NCBI GenBank assembly: GCA_019054805.1
Contig: JAHQIY010000005.1
Span: 603,501-667,500, forward strand
Origin: Brachionus manjavacas
Taxonomy: Eukaryota > Rotifera > Eurotatoria > Ploima > Brachionidae
DNA length: 64,000 nucleotides
Reading direction: 5' to 3'
Part shown: positions 44,020 to 54,637 of the stretch, piece by piece
Numbering within the stretch: position 1 is the stretch's first letter
Layout of the letters: each line of letters starts with the position of its first letter
Notes under the pieces: generated by a model
Told to the model about the DNA's origin: nothing
The model's input: the letters and a program-made list of their open reading frames with translations, nothing else
Databases searched by the model: none
Position numbers and translations under genes: made by a program

Positions 44020-44237
44020 ATGGTGAGAAAGTAATAGATGATGAATCGGATGAAGATGAAGTTGATATAATCCAAGAACCACAAACTAAGAGAATTGCTT
44101 GTAATCAAATAGATAAAACTTCATCAAAAATTCAAAGAGAACCATCTACTTCTGGTAACTCACAACAGTCTTCAGTCACTCAGCCAATTGTTAAAAGAAG
44201 ACCAGGTAGACCAAAAGGTTCGAAAAATAAAAAATAA
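44020..44237 (+). pseudogene. C-terminal exon or fragment with AT-hook-like tail
   Basis: An open reading starts after a TTTTAAG (acceptor-like) at 44019. It reads KVIDDESDEDEVDIIQEP, then SGNSQQSSVTQPIVK, and ends RRPGRPKGSKNKK with a stop. The acidic stretch, Ser/Gln-rich linker and RPGRPKGSK core (an AT-hook) mark a nuclear, DNA-binding protein tail. No 5' exons are visible, because a LINE fragment abuts it, so it is either the last exon of a lost gene or the tail of a mobile-element protein. The ending PRKRGRFRKNP at 7033-7065 is similar in kind. Confidence 0.45.
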
Positions 44238-44485
44238 TTATTTTTTTCAGATATTAATTTTGTATTTTTTTTCTATATTAATTTCAATAAATAATAAAAA
44301 TTTTGTTTTTTTAACAAATCATTTAATTTATTTAATAGTTTACAATTATATTTTTTAAGATATAAAAACATTATTTTTGGTAATCATAAATATTTTTTAT
44401 GTAAATCAAAAAAATATTTTAATCGAAAAAATTTTTTTGTAGATCAAAAAAAATTATCCCGATTTTTATTAATGAATTTTTGTGT

Positions 44486-44689
44486 TCACATCGCTGCATT
44501 CAGGTCCTTTCTAAGCATGCGAATTGGCTCACACACTTGATTTATGTACCAGTGATCGATGTATCCAATTTGGTGTGATGACTTTTGTTTTGAAGCCATT
44601 AATTTCGAGTTCAGTTGGTTTAGAACGAGGTAGAACGAAACATATAAAATGATAAAAAAGCATAAATAAAGAAGAAAAATTTCAGACAA
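44486..44689 (-). CDS. Unassigned 67-codon frame
   Basis: The first 28 residues are hydrophobic (a possible signal anchor or A/T artefact). From residue 30 the sequence is protein-like: SKLMASKQKSSHQIGYIDHW, then YINQVCEPIRMLRKDLNAAM and stop. The second half is too regular to be noise, and may be the end of a mobile-element or host protein. I cannot identify it. Confidence 0.3.
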   Translation of the reverse strand: MSEIFLLYLCFFIILYVSFYLVLNQLNSKLMASKQKSSHQIGYIDHWYINQVCEPIRMLRKDLNAAM

Positions 44690-44848
44690 AAAACATTTTC
44701 AATTGAATAAAAAAGATAAAAAACTTAAACCAAAATCAAAAATTTTTTGATTTGTTAAATTTAATTTTAGAGAAAAAAATATTATATAATATAATTTTTT
44801 AATAGAGTTAATAATAGAGGTAGTAATTAACTCCTTACTAGTAGTAAA

Positions 44849-44975
44849 ATGCTGCACTAAAAGCTAAAACGTGCAATTTAAAACATCAAATTAAAAATTT
44901 TTTAGCATGGGTGAGATGTACTTTGGTGCATTGTCCAAAAGCTGGTAGTTTAACTTTTGGTGCAGCATAATTGGT
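44849..44975. repeat. Short inverted-repeat element
   Basis: ATGCTGCACTAAAAGCTAAA at 44850 pairs with the inverted copy ending about 44972 (ATGCTGCACCAAAAGTTAAA in reverse complement). The span is about 123 bp with no coding capacity. Confidence 0.6.
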
Positions 44976-45572
44976 CGAGGAAATACGGTATAATTATAAG
45001 ACCCAGTCTAATTTTCACCTCATTTTAATTAATTAAAGTCTTTTTATTTATTCTATGTTTTCTCTCTTTTTGATTTTTAAAATTTAAGTTTTTTTTCTCT
45101 TTATATAAGCAAAATTTTTTAAATTAATTAAATGCTTTTTTATCTTTTTATATGCTTTTTTCTACCTCACCCGTTGGTTTAGCGTTGTTCCACAAGTCTT
45201 GAGTCATCATTTCAACATGTGTTTTTTTATTAGATATTATCACCATGCTATACACTTTAAAGCCCTCAGATTGTCCTATTCCATAATCAGTAGTGTTGGG
45301 TGTTAACTTAACTTATTTAGTTTAGTCGAATTAGATAGATGTGAGATATCTCGGGATTAGTATGATATTAAGGAAAACAGAAAGTTGTAATGGAAAAAGT
45401 GCAATATCTTTGGAATAGTGAGAAAATTGAGCGATAGTGGGATATTATGTGGAAAGCGATAAGTCTGAGAAAAAAAAATCTTTAAAAACATTTAATTGAA
45501 GTTTTATTATTTTTTTTGGATTTTTAGTAAAAATCATCTAAAAGTTTTAGATATATTAATTCATTGAATTTT

Positions 45573-45895
45573 AACAGACTTGTTTTTAAGTCACAGTTTT
45601 AAGTCTAAGTCAGAAAAATTTAAGTCATGACTTTGACTTAAATTTTTTTTATTAAGTCAAAGCCAATGTCTTAAAAAAAATTTTCATTTCTTTAGTGAAG
45701 TTTAGTCGAGTCAACTAATATTCGGATTTTAAAACTAAACTTTTTTTGGATTAAAATAAAAAATCATATTTATTTTTTAGTTTAAAAATCAGATAATTGG
45801 TTCACTTGACTAAACTTCACTAAAAAAAAAAAAATTAAAGACATTGACTTGACTTGACTTAAGACTTGTGACTTAAAAACAAGTCTGAATTTTAA
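45573..45895. mobile_element. Foldback element with arms over 100 bp
   Basis: The left side AACAGACTTGTTTTTAAGTC (45576) and the inverted right side CAGACTTGTTTTTAAGTCAC (ending about 45888) pair. Interrupted pairing extends through TTTAGTGAAGTTTAGTC to the centre near 45750. The arms contain repeated AAGTC/GACTT words. No ORF. Related words flank the minisatellite-bearing TIR element at 32488-32910. Confidence 0.75.
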
Positions 45896-46922
45896 TTAAA
45901 ATAAATATTTTTTTAGACAGGTATTAATTTTTTTCTATGATAATTTTACCATATTTTTTAAAATGAGTCCTTGCTACAGAAAATTCACGCTAATTTCTTT
46001 AAAGTTTAAGTTTAATTTATAAATATTATTTTGTAAAAATTTGCTAAAAAAATAGATTTTAAAAATTATTCTTTAGTTAATAATTTTAGTTTTAGTTTAG
46101 TTAAAAAAATAAAATCAAGTTCTTTTTTCTAAACATTTCAATTTTTAAAATTTATAGTTTTTTTTTAAAACTCAACTTTTTAGTCTGCATCAAAAGTCAT
46201 GATTCAAAATTTTTTAATGAACAATGATTTTAAATTTTATTTTAATTTTTGATATTTAATCCTGCACAAGAAACTGAAAAATCGTTTTTATAATGCAGCA
46301 CTAGAGTAGGATTTTTGGTTTTTAATTTAAAGTGATAGAATAAATTGATTAATTTTTCCTCCCAATATTTTTGAATTAAAAAATTTCGAATAGATTACAG
46401 CTATTCATGATTTTAAAAGAGAATTTAACAGAAATAAAGAAAGAAATTTGACAATTGTTTCTTTGTTTATTGTTTTCAAGAAATTTGACTTTCACTTAGT
46501 CTATCTTTCAATTAGTTTATCTTTGGTTTATTTTATGGTTAGTTTTCTTTAACTTAAATAATAAGTTTATAATTTTTTTTCTGATTTTTAAACCTGAAAC
46601 TAAATAAAATACATAATGGTTACGTTTGATAACAATAAAGAAAACATAAAGAATCTTATAAGTAATCTTATTGTTAAATAAAAGATGCATGCTGCGCTTT
46701 TAAGACTTTTAAGATTAACAATAAATGATTATAATGGAAATAATACTCATGTCAAAAAAAGTTTTGTAATTTAAAAGATTAAAAAAAATATATTTCAGCA
46801 CAATATTATAAATGTTTTTATTTGGAAAAAAAATTCATAGTTAATTTTTTTTAATTATAATGAATTAAAAAATGAAGAAATTTGCTAGAAATATTGTGAA
46901 ATAATAAAACTATTTATGCTGT
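45896..46922. other. AT-rich spacer upstream of the DUF924/hydrolase/LRR gene
   Basis: Nothing assignable; presumably holds its promoter, but no core motif is clear. Confidence 0.5.
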
Positions 46923-49900
46923 TTGAATTTTTTATTTATTTTTAATTTTTTGTTAATGATTGACAAAGTGTTAAAATATTGGTTTGGATCAGAAGATTCT
47001 GATTTAAGCAATTTTGAAAACAAACCATGTTTCTGTTTGGAAGCAAACAGCGAAAATATCGATCAAATCCATGCTGAATTTTATGATTTGATTCAAGAAG
47101 CCGAGAATGGCTTTCTTGACAATTGGTTACTAGACAAACATGGAAAGCTCGCTTTTATTATTTTGTTAGAACAATTTTCACTATTAATCCACCGAAATTC
47201 ACCTGAAGAGTATAAAATAAATCCAAAGTGTGTCCAAATTAGTCTTGATATAATAGAGAGAAATAATTTACAATCATATTCATTACTTGAACAAATTTTT
47301 GTAGTCATGCCACTCATAACTTCCAATGATTTGTCTTTGGCAAACAAAGGTTTTGTCTTATTCAAAAATATAGCAGACCAAAGTCCCAACAAACAGAAAC
47401 CAATATTTTTCCAATATGTTAAATGGGCCAAAATTTATTTAGAAAATCTTAAAGAATATGACCGATGCCAAACTTTTTTTCTATATCCTACCATAAAAAT
47501 CAAAAGTGTTCACTCATCATCAGACAGTAAGTGCCTTATTTCCAACTCAGCTTCAAACAGAGAAAAAAATCAACCAGAATTGGTAAAAAAAAAAATTCTT
47601 TTTCTGCACGGACTTAGACAAAATGCGAACAAATTGAAAAAAAGAACTTCAAATTTGGCCAGAATGCTACGCGAATGTAATGTTTATGTTGAGTATTTAG
47701 ATGGAACTCATTCATATAGAAGTGGAAATAGAGATAGTTCTGATTCAGCATCGGCTATTGAATCACAAAGGGCTTGGTATCAGTATGATGAGAACAACAA
47801 AGAATATATTGGACTAGAAAAATCAATTGAATATGCTTTAAATTATGTCAAGCTTCATGGACCTTACATTGGTCTAATAGGATTTAGCCAGGGCGCAGTT
47901 TTAGCTTCGCTACTCACAAAATTATATCCCAAATTGTTCCACTTTGTGATAATTATAAGCGGGTTTGAGCCACAAGACTCAAAATATGGCAAATATATTT
48001 TTTCCATTGAACGGCCCTTTGATTTTGCATCAATGCACATTTATGGCAAAAATGACCGAATAATCACCAAAAATCGATCAGAAGATTTTTCAAAATGCTT
48101 CAAAAATCCTCTTTTATTCGAGCACCCAGACGGGCATTTTATGCCGCTTTCTTGGCCTAATGAAAAAATTTCTGATTTTGTCAAGTATCAGATCAAAATA
48201 AACAAATGTCCCAGATTTTTATCAGCTGCTGAACCTGAAGTCAAGATAAAACAAATAGATGATGCAATGCAAAGCTTTGATCTATTTGAAATACAATTTG
48301 ATGCGTTGTTTGAGTCCAGGGATACCAAGGAATTTGTCAATTCTTTAAAATTCAAAAATTTAGATTTCACTGCCCAAGACCTGTGCGTGTTTAATCCAGA
48401 TGAATCTCTGATCATTTTGTATTTATCGACTCAATTTTCTACCAGATTAGATGGCCAAAATTCTGAAAATTATTCGAATACGAGAAAATTACTCAAAATT
48501 TTACTCGATATCCAGGAAATCTCAAAATTTTCAAACACTTTTGTGTATCGTTTTTTCTACGATAAATGGAAGCTTTTGATTTTGCTCTGTGATTCAAGTT
48601 TCTGTGACAAAAGAAACCATGCAATTGACTTGTACACTTTTTTGGTAGAAAAATTTTTCCATCAAATTTTGTCAGACTTAAGATTCATTGACAAGCAAAA
48701 TGGTTCATATTTGTTCCAACAATTGACCAGTGTGATCCAATATGAGCCCGATGCGACCTCTCTGAGCGACTTGGCCAAGTACCTGCCTAGAATTCGATCA
48801 TCAATTGACAAAAGTTCACGCATTGGCCGCCAAATTGCGGCTAAACTCAACCCGATAAGTGATGCAGACTCGAAAATAAAGTCTTACAATCTATACAGAA
48901 AATTCTTGTCCAACATATGCAGTTTTATTGATAATTTGACCAAAAATTTGCATTCAAAAAATCCAAGACAAATTTTTCTAGTTGCCAGACATGATAAAAA
49001 AGTAATGAAAAGTCTATTAAATTTGCCATTGTCTGACTCAATAGTGAATCCAGTTGCTGAGCCAGTCGATGTCAGTTCGTATGATAAAATGAAGCCTTTG
49101 TACGACTGGCTCAGTGAAAATAAAGACCGTATTTTGAACAAAGAAAATCTGAAATTTGAGCGTGGAACAATTACTCCAGATGGCCGACTGGATCTTTGCA
49201 AGCAAGTGATCGGACCTAAAGGCATACAGCCTTTGTTAGAATCAATAAACAAAAATGAAAATGTTGATAGACTTTTGCTTGGAAATAACATAGTGGGAGA
49301 TCAAGGAGGCAATTTGATAGCCGAATTTATCAAAAGTGGCAGCTCACCTTTGGCAATCTGGTACATTGCGGGGAATAATTTGACCGCAAAAGGCATACAA
49401 CCAATAGCTGATGCGCTTGTCAACGATACAAAAGTGACAGCTTTATGGCTGAAAAGAAATCCGCTTAAAGCACAAGGTATGATTCATATAGGTAATTTGA
49501 TGCGCTACAACAGCACCATTTCTACATTGGACTTGTTGAATTGTGGTCTGTTGGACAGTGGTATTGAGATATTAATGGAAGCGTTGAGTGCAAATAAATC
49601 ACTTAAAAATTTGTACCTAAGTGCGAATGGTATTAGTCCACTTGGCTTAAAAAGTATTAAAAATTACTGGACTGGAAATTTGGAGACTTTATTTTTGGGT
49701 GCAAATCGCATTGGCGACGATGGAGCTAAGATTGTGGCAGAAATTTTAAAAACTGATTCAAAGTTAAGCAGGCTTAACATGACTTCTAGTCGAATCGGAC
49801 CCGAAGGCATGAAATATTTGGCCCAAAGTCTGCACAGTAACAAAAGCTTGTTGCTGTTGGATCTGGGCTATATGAAAGCTAGCATGGATATTGGTGAATT

Positions 49901-50234
49901 GGGAAATTTTATTCAAGACGAAGGCGCTGAATACTTGGCCCAAATGATCAGAAAAAATAATTCATTATTGAGTTTGAATGTGAATAACAATCACATGACT
50001 AGAATTGGAATTATGAAAATAAGAGATGCGGTCCGGGATAACGATAGTCTGATACAATTGGATTTTTCACTTGGACATGGACTTTATATTGACAAAATTA
50101 TCATTGCTGAAATAAACGAAAAATTGAAATTTAACAAAGGAAAATTAATTAGTCAAAAACCTGACTTTGATATCGAAGAACTTTTTATTCCATTTCATGT
50201 TAAAGAAATATACAGTGTTTATAGGACTCATTGA
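46923..50234 (+). CDS. Three-domain protein: DUF924, FSH1-type serine hydrolase and leucine-rich repeats
   Basis: An intronless frame of 1,103 codons. Met12 (46956), immediately before VLKYWFG, is the more likely start, since residues 1-11 are A/T-derived. Residues 15-190 resemble the DUF924 family (VL.FWFG; LDNWLLDKHGKLAFIILLEQ; the PL..S.D... block). Residues 223-422 are an FSH1/OVCA2-type alpha/beta hydrolase: LFLHGLRQNA, then GFSQG with nucleophile Ser322, Asp378 in YGKNDRI and His405 in HPDGHFMPL, a complete triad. Residues 430-745 are helical and unassigned. Residues 760-1070 are ribonuclease-inhibitor-type LRRs of about 28 residues (GIQPIADAL..., LKNLYLSANGISPLGLKS). No signal peptide or membrane helix is evident. 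The substrate is unknown. AATAAA begins a few bases past the stop. Domain calls are firm; biological role is unknown. Confidence 0.88.
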   Translation: MNFLFIFNFLLMIDKVLKYWFGSEDSDLSNFENKPCFCLEANSENIDQIHAEFYDLIQEAENGFLDNWLLDKHGKLAFIILLEQFSLLIHRNSPEEYKINPKCVQISLDIIERNNLQSYSLLEQIFVVMPLITSNDLSLANKGFVLFKNIADQSPNKQKPIFFQYVKWAKIYLENLKEYDRCQTFFLYPTIKIKSVHSSSDSKCLISNSASNREKNQPELVKKKILFLHGLRQNANKLKKRTSNLARMLRECNVYVEYLDGTHSYRSGNRDSSDSASAIESQRAWYQYDENNKEYIGLEKSIEYALNYVKLHGPYIGLIGFSQGAVLASLLTKLYPKLFHFVIIISGFEPQDSKYGKYIFSIERPFDFASMHIYGKNDRIITKNRSEDFSKCFKNPLLFEHPDGHFMPLSWPNEKISDFVKYQIKINKCPRFLSAAEPEVKIKQIDDAMQSFDLFEIQFDALFESRDTKEFVNSLKFKNLDFTAQDLCVFNPDESLIILYLSTQFSTRLDGQNSENYSNTRKLLKILLDIQEISKFSNTFVYRFFYDKWKLLILLCDSSFCDKRNHAIDLYTFLVEKFFHQILSDLRFIDKQNGSYLFQQLTSVIQYEPDATSLSDLAKYLPRIRSSIDKSSRIGRQIAAKLNPISDADSKIKSYNLYRKFLSNICSFIDNLTKNLHSKNPRQIFLVARHDKKVMKSLLNLPLSDSIVNPVAEPVDVSSYDKMKPLYDWLSENKDRILNKENLKFERGTITPDGRLDLCKQVIGPKGIQPLLESINKNENVDRLLLGNNIVGDQGGNLIAEFIKSGSSPLAIWYIAGNNLTAKGIQPIADALVNDTKVTALWLKRNPLKAQGMIHIGNLMRYNSTISTLDLLNCGLLDSGIEILMEALSANKSLKNLYLSANGISPLGLKSIKNYWTGNLETLFLGANRIGDDGAKIVAEILKTDSKLSRLNMTSSRIGPEGMKYLAQSLHSNKSLLLLDLGYMKASMDIGELGNFIQDEGAEYLAQMIRKNNSLLSLNVNNNHMTRIGIMKIRDAVRDNDSLIQLDFSLGHGLYIDKIIIAEINEKLKFNKGKLISQKPDFDIEELFIPFHVKEIYSVYRTH

Positions 50235-50239
50235 TTAAT

Positions 50240-51435
50240 AAAATATTCAAAAATTATTCAATTATAGCATTACTTTAGAAGATTAAAATTTTTAATATCT
50301 TGAATTTATCTTTTTTTAATCTTTAAAATATTCAAAAAATAAAAAGCTGTATGATCTAATACATTTATTAATTTTAATATATTTTTTTTTAATTGAAAAA
50401 AATTGAACAGTGTTATAAACTGTTCATATTTTACTTTTTTGCAGATCTGAACTGGGCTTTTCATTATTGTACATGATGTTATTTATTTAACATTACTGAT
50501 GCAATCATTTAAAATACTGTAGGATACCAAAAATTTCTTTTTAAAAATTAAAATAAGAGTAATAGTTCTGTTACAATCTGTTCTGCTAAAATCTTTTTAT
50601 TTTATTATTACCATTCACTGTTTTTAAATAAAAAAAATTTTCAAACTAAACAAATGTAAGATTTTTTTTTTCAATTTTTTAAAAATTTAATTAAATTCAA
50701 GTGGAAAATTTAATTTTTATATTTCAATTTAAAAATAATTTTAAAAATTAAAAATTGCTTTTTTAATAAATTTTTACATTACTGAGCAACTTCCGGCAAG
50801 TTTTTATTAGTAATTATCTATTTATATAGATATTTTAAAAACTTTAATTTATAGACCATATAAATGAACTTCATAGCCAATTATCCAAATCATTGTGAAA
50901 AACATGGTCAAAAATTAGGAATAAGTAATGTTAAATGATAAATATATTAAAATAATTTAATTTTTTATTAAAGTTGACTTCAGATTTAGAAGAAAAATTT
51001 TTAACCAATTTTTTCAACTCGTCTCCCATTAAGGTTAGTATAAACTTTTGAATGTATTAAAAATCTTATTAATCGAGTTTTTTTTGAATTGGTCGGGAAT
51101 ATTAAAAATTCTGTTACCATAATCATCTGACGATGGAAAGAAAGTGATTATATTATTAAAATATAAATTAAGCTATTTTTATAATATTCTTCAAATTTTA
51201 AAAGATTAATAAGCAACACCGTGAATAAATATCTTAAAATTTAATTATTCAATGCAAAAATATTACTAAATTCTAATTTAATCATTAGAATTTCAAATAT
51301 TAAACTGTTTTTTTATTTTACTAAAAAAGCAAAAAAAGTCAAATGGTACTTATTGTCTCTTTAAATTAATCAAAATACAAAATAATTGTCAATCTAACTT
51401 TCCATTAGTAAAAGAGCTAATATTTTTAAAACTTA
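50240..51435. other. AT-rich spacer
   Basis: No gene or repeat recognised beyond the polyadenylation hexamer right after the upstream stop codon. Confidence 0.5.
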
Positions 51436-51439
51436 AATA

Positions 51440-51468
51440 TAAGGCAACATTTTCGTCGCGGAAATTAG
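51440..51468. repeat. 29-bp direct duplicate of 51720-51748
   Basis: AAGGCAACATTTTCGTCG followed by CGGAAATTAG occurs at 51441 and, with one change, at 51721. In the second copy it is coding sequence for the coiled-coil segment NFHDENVAF. The first copy is an orphan beyond the truncated RING, so a partial tandem duplication has been eroded. Confidence 0.85.
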
Positions 51469-51469
51469 T

Positions 51470-51845
51470 ATATATGTATATATGTATATAAGCAAGCTTC
51501 GCAGAAAACATGTCCGCACTTCACACACGCAAGTGTACCTGCTTCGGCAAGCTTTCCGAAACAGATGGCGCAGGTCCCTTCACCCAAGGGGGTATGGGAG
51601 TCTGATGATGACTTAGGTATTTCGTTTCCCGAAGTTAGTCTTGGTGTAGACCGAGGAAAACTATACATTTGAGTTTTGCCGCTTGGTAGATTTCCTCAAG
51701 TTCCTGATTTCGTAGTCGGAAGGCAACATTTTCGTCGTGGAAATTAGCGATTTTTGTCCGGAGTTTGCTGATTAGGTCTTCATTGACCTGCGCTGCTACT
51801 CTCCCTCGGTCACGCAGTCTCGCGAGTTGTAGTACTATCTTTCAA
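51470..51845 (-). pseudogene. Coiled-coil plus RING-finger fragment, frameshifted and truncated
   Basis: On the minus strand 51840-51675 reads LQLARLRDRGRVAAQVNEDL, then NEDLISKLRTKIANFHDENV and RLRNQELEEIYQAAKLK, a coiled coil. A +1 slip at about 51668 leads to MYSFPRSTPRLTSG and then the RING half CAICFGKLAEAG and CVKCGHVFCEACL. The final CP.C pair of a C3HC4 RING is missing: the frame ends in a TATATG repeat at 51472-51490. The order suggests an E3 ubiquitin-ligase-like protein, now dead. The segment is much GC-richer than its flanks. Confidence 0.7.
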
Positions 51846-51869
51846 CTTTACTAGATCAAACATGTATCT

Positions 51870-52410
51870 AGCATTTAATCAAGAACATTCTGAAATCCGT
51901 ATTCTTACTTTGTAGTACCCTACGCAATTTTTGTCTGATTGGAGGTAACCCAGGGAATAAGAGTTTAATAACATGCTCAAAACATCTGGATGGTCTCAAC
52001 TCTTTTAAGCATTTTGCTGAAGTGTTTTTGATATGTTGGTTGATCTTTGATATTTAATCATCTACAGCTACGTTACTTAGTTTCCTTATCTGAAGTTCGT
52101 TTGGATTATGTTTTTGATGTAGCGTTTTGGCTTTTCAATCACTTTGTATGAAAGGGTTTCAACGGTTCGCCTTAATTGGTCTAATGGTTCCTTGAAAAAT
52201 TGAAACTTCGGTCATACGTCTACTCCTAGCAAACAATCCATGACTAAATTTTTGACCACTACAATAAATGTTAACACAGAGATATCTCCAATCTTGAATT
52301 CGACGTAAATCTTGCCTAAAACTTCTAGGCCATAACCATTTGCACCAGAAACAAAACTTGTGACTTTTTCTAATGGTGATAGGTTTTCGATAAAATTGTA
52401 TACTTCTTCA
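51870..52410 (-). mobile_element. LTR-retrotransposon pol fragment (aspartic protease region)
   Basis: Minus-strand reading from about 52395 gives EKVTSFVSGANGYGLEVLGK, then IYVEFKIGDISVLTFIVV and KNLVMDCLLGVD. This is the pattern of the C-terminal half of retropepsins (V.G......G...V.F.IG...F.VV.....LLG.D). The N-terminal DTGA active site lies in a gap and is not seen. Text to 52190 continues PLDQLRRTVETLSYKVIEK. Below that only broken protein-like pieces remain to about 51880. No LTRs were found. Dead copy. Confidence 0.6.
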
Positions 52411-52519
52411 CTTATGACTTATTAATTTTCATCTTCCTGCCAATGCCTATATTTATCCATACATGGTATAATTTTCTTCTAAGCGTTTTGAAAACAACAT
52501 CTTTTCATCCGAACTTAAA

Positions 52520-53630
52520 TCTGAAATTTCTAACCATTCATTTTAAATAGGGATCCAAAAAAGAAGATATATCCCATGAATAAGTTGGAATAAGATTGGC
52601 ACTACTTGGCTTAAAGTCGAATACTGTTCTCCTTGGATTTCATTTGTAACGTATAAAAATGGTTCTAAAATATTGATAGCGTCTGTCAGTCTCGAATGCT
52701 CTTTTTGACTTAAAATTAATCCATGGTTATGGATATTTTTAAGGCGATCATTAAAGTCGGTATATTTGATCCTGCAATTAGCCCTCAAACAATCAATATC
52801 ACTATTCCAGCGTACTTTGATAGGCTTGGGAATTGAATTGTAATTTTTTTCGGTTAAAAAAGTGGAAAGCATTTTTCCTTTAATTATTTTGCTGATATTG
52901 TAATATATTTTTTGATTAACACTTAACGTTGTTTATTTTAACAACGCTTTTTTAACAACAAGCTCTAGGTTTTGTGCAAAGCATCTCAAATGTTTCAACC
53001 CCGAATTATTAAATATGTCGCTCTCTGAAATATTCGCTGTTAGATCTTTTTTTCGTCTTCAGAGCTAGTAATTTCGCCTTCAGTCTCATTTGTGCTTTCT
53101 TCATAAATCGGTTCAGTTAAGTCGAACTCATCTTCACCGACAAGATCCATAAGCCTGCCCATTTTCACCATATTTGAACCATTATCAGTAACTATATGTA
53201 CTAATTTATCAAGTTCCCCTTTTATAGCTTTTCCAGTAGTTTAATTTTTGTATGTTTAGACATATTAGAAATCGCTTTATTTGGTAAATTTAATAGATTT
53301 GCCCTTGATGTTGGCTTCCATTTTTTGCATATAAGAGACATGAAATATCGGAAATCTTCACATTCCATCAAGCTATAAGGGAGATCTCATCCAATAATTA
53401 AATATTTAGAAATAAAATCGTTAATTATATCTGCCGTCAAGGTTTTTTTACTATCTTCGTAAAAAATTTCATTTTTCGTCGTCTTTATCATTTTAATCCA
53501 ATAATAGCATTCTTTATCGTACTTTTTCAAATATCTTTTTCAAATATCAAAGTTCGAGAAATTGCACTTTATATCTGTAATGTAAGTTTTACAATGTTTG
53601 CATTTTGCTTTTCTTGAAATTCATTTATTA
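52520..53630 (-). pseudogene. hAT-family transposase, decayed
   Basis: Minus strand. A BED-like zinc finger start RKAKCKHCKTYITDIKCNF is at about 53600-53545. IINDFISKYLIIG and DLPYSLMECEDFRYFM follow near 53430-53350, then KKWKPTSRANLLNLPNKAIS, then LVHIVTDNGSNMVKMGRLMD near 53190, where hAT enzymes have the TDNA.N block of the RNase-H fold. The frame 52872-52543 carries IKVRWNSDIDCL, SRLTDAINILEPF and TLSQVVPILFQL, the RW.S...ML and LEPF..T blocks. Several stops and frameshifts break it. It is the only transposase relic in the window that could have mobilised the hAT-like MITEs. Confidence 0.8.
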
Positions 53631-53639
53631 TCAGTACCT

Positions 53640-54590
53640 GCTTTAAAAATTTAAATTGAAGTATTTCTTAATGCTTGTTCAAAAATTTATTTTTTTAAGT
53701 TAATTCATTGTAAGCAAAGTAAATTATTTCTTGTTCCTTCAACGATTGTTCCTTATAATCAACGGGACTAGAAATTTGATTTAACAGGTTGAAAAAATGG
53801 ATGTGTTTCGGTGATATAATTTTTTAAATTATTTATTGACGATTTTTTACCTAAAATTTTCAAAAAATATAAGACATTAAAAATTTTATTAAATTTTTCA
53901 TTTTTGAATTTAAAATCTGAATTAATAAAAACTCACAGTAGCCAAATAACAGTCTACGCTTAAATTTGAGTCTAAGATTACAAAAGTATTAATTTGACAA
54001 TATATTAATAAATTTAAACAAATTTATAAAATAAATAAGTTAAATTTAAATAAAATATTCAATAGCTCTTTTTCAAATCAATTTAATTCAATTAATTTTC
54101 ATATAAAAAAAAAGTATTAGATTTGTTTAGAATTAAATTCAAGAACAAATTCATAAGGTGCTTTTTGAGATAAAATGAAGCAAAAAATATTAAATTGAAT
54201 TAAAAACGATACATCAAAAAGTGATTATTTAAAAGTTTTTTTGAAAAACAAATTTAATTGAACAAAAATACAATTAAATCAAAATAATCAAAATTTTATT
54301 TATTAAATTTACAAATATAAATTAAAATAAAATAGTGGAATATCCGGTTGTTTGATTGATTGTTTGACGCTATTTAGAATAAATTGCTTGTAATATTCGA
54401 AACCTTAAATAAAAATTAAAAATATGCAAAAGCTTTGCGTGACAAAAGAAAATGAATAGTATTGTCCATTATACGGCCAGAATCTCCTATTTGGTTTGGG
54501 ACTGCGCGTATTAAGTCCAAATAACTAATGTGAATGCTTTTTATTTTTAAATTAAACTTAAAATTCTTAACAAAACTTTACTTTATACGA
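53640..54590. other. AT-rich spacer
   Basis: Nothing assignable; flanks of the hAT relic are expected here but no terminal inverted repeat was found. Confidence 0.45.
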
Positions 54591-54637
54591 AAGAAAAAGG
54601 AAATATGATAAAATGATTGATTGCCTGATTGTCCAAA

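Noticed and set aside
48188-49291. Minus-strand frames inside the DUF924/hydrolase/LRR gene
   Set aside because: Antisense shadows of a long well-supported coding frame.
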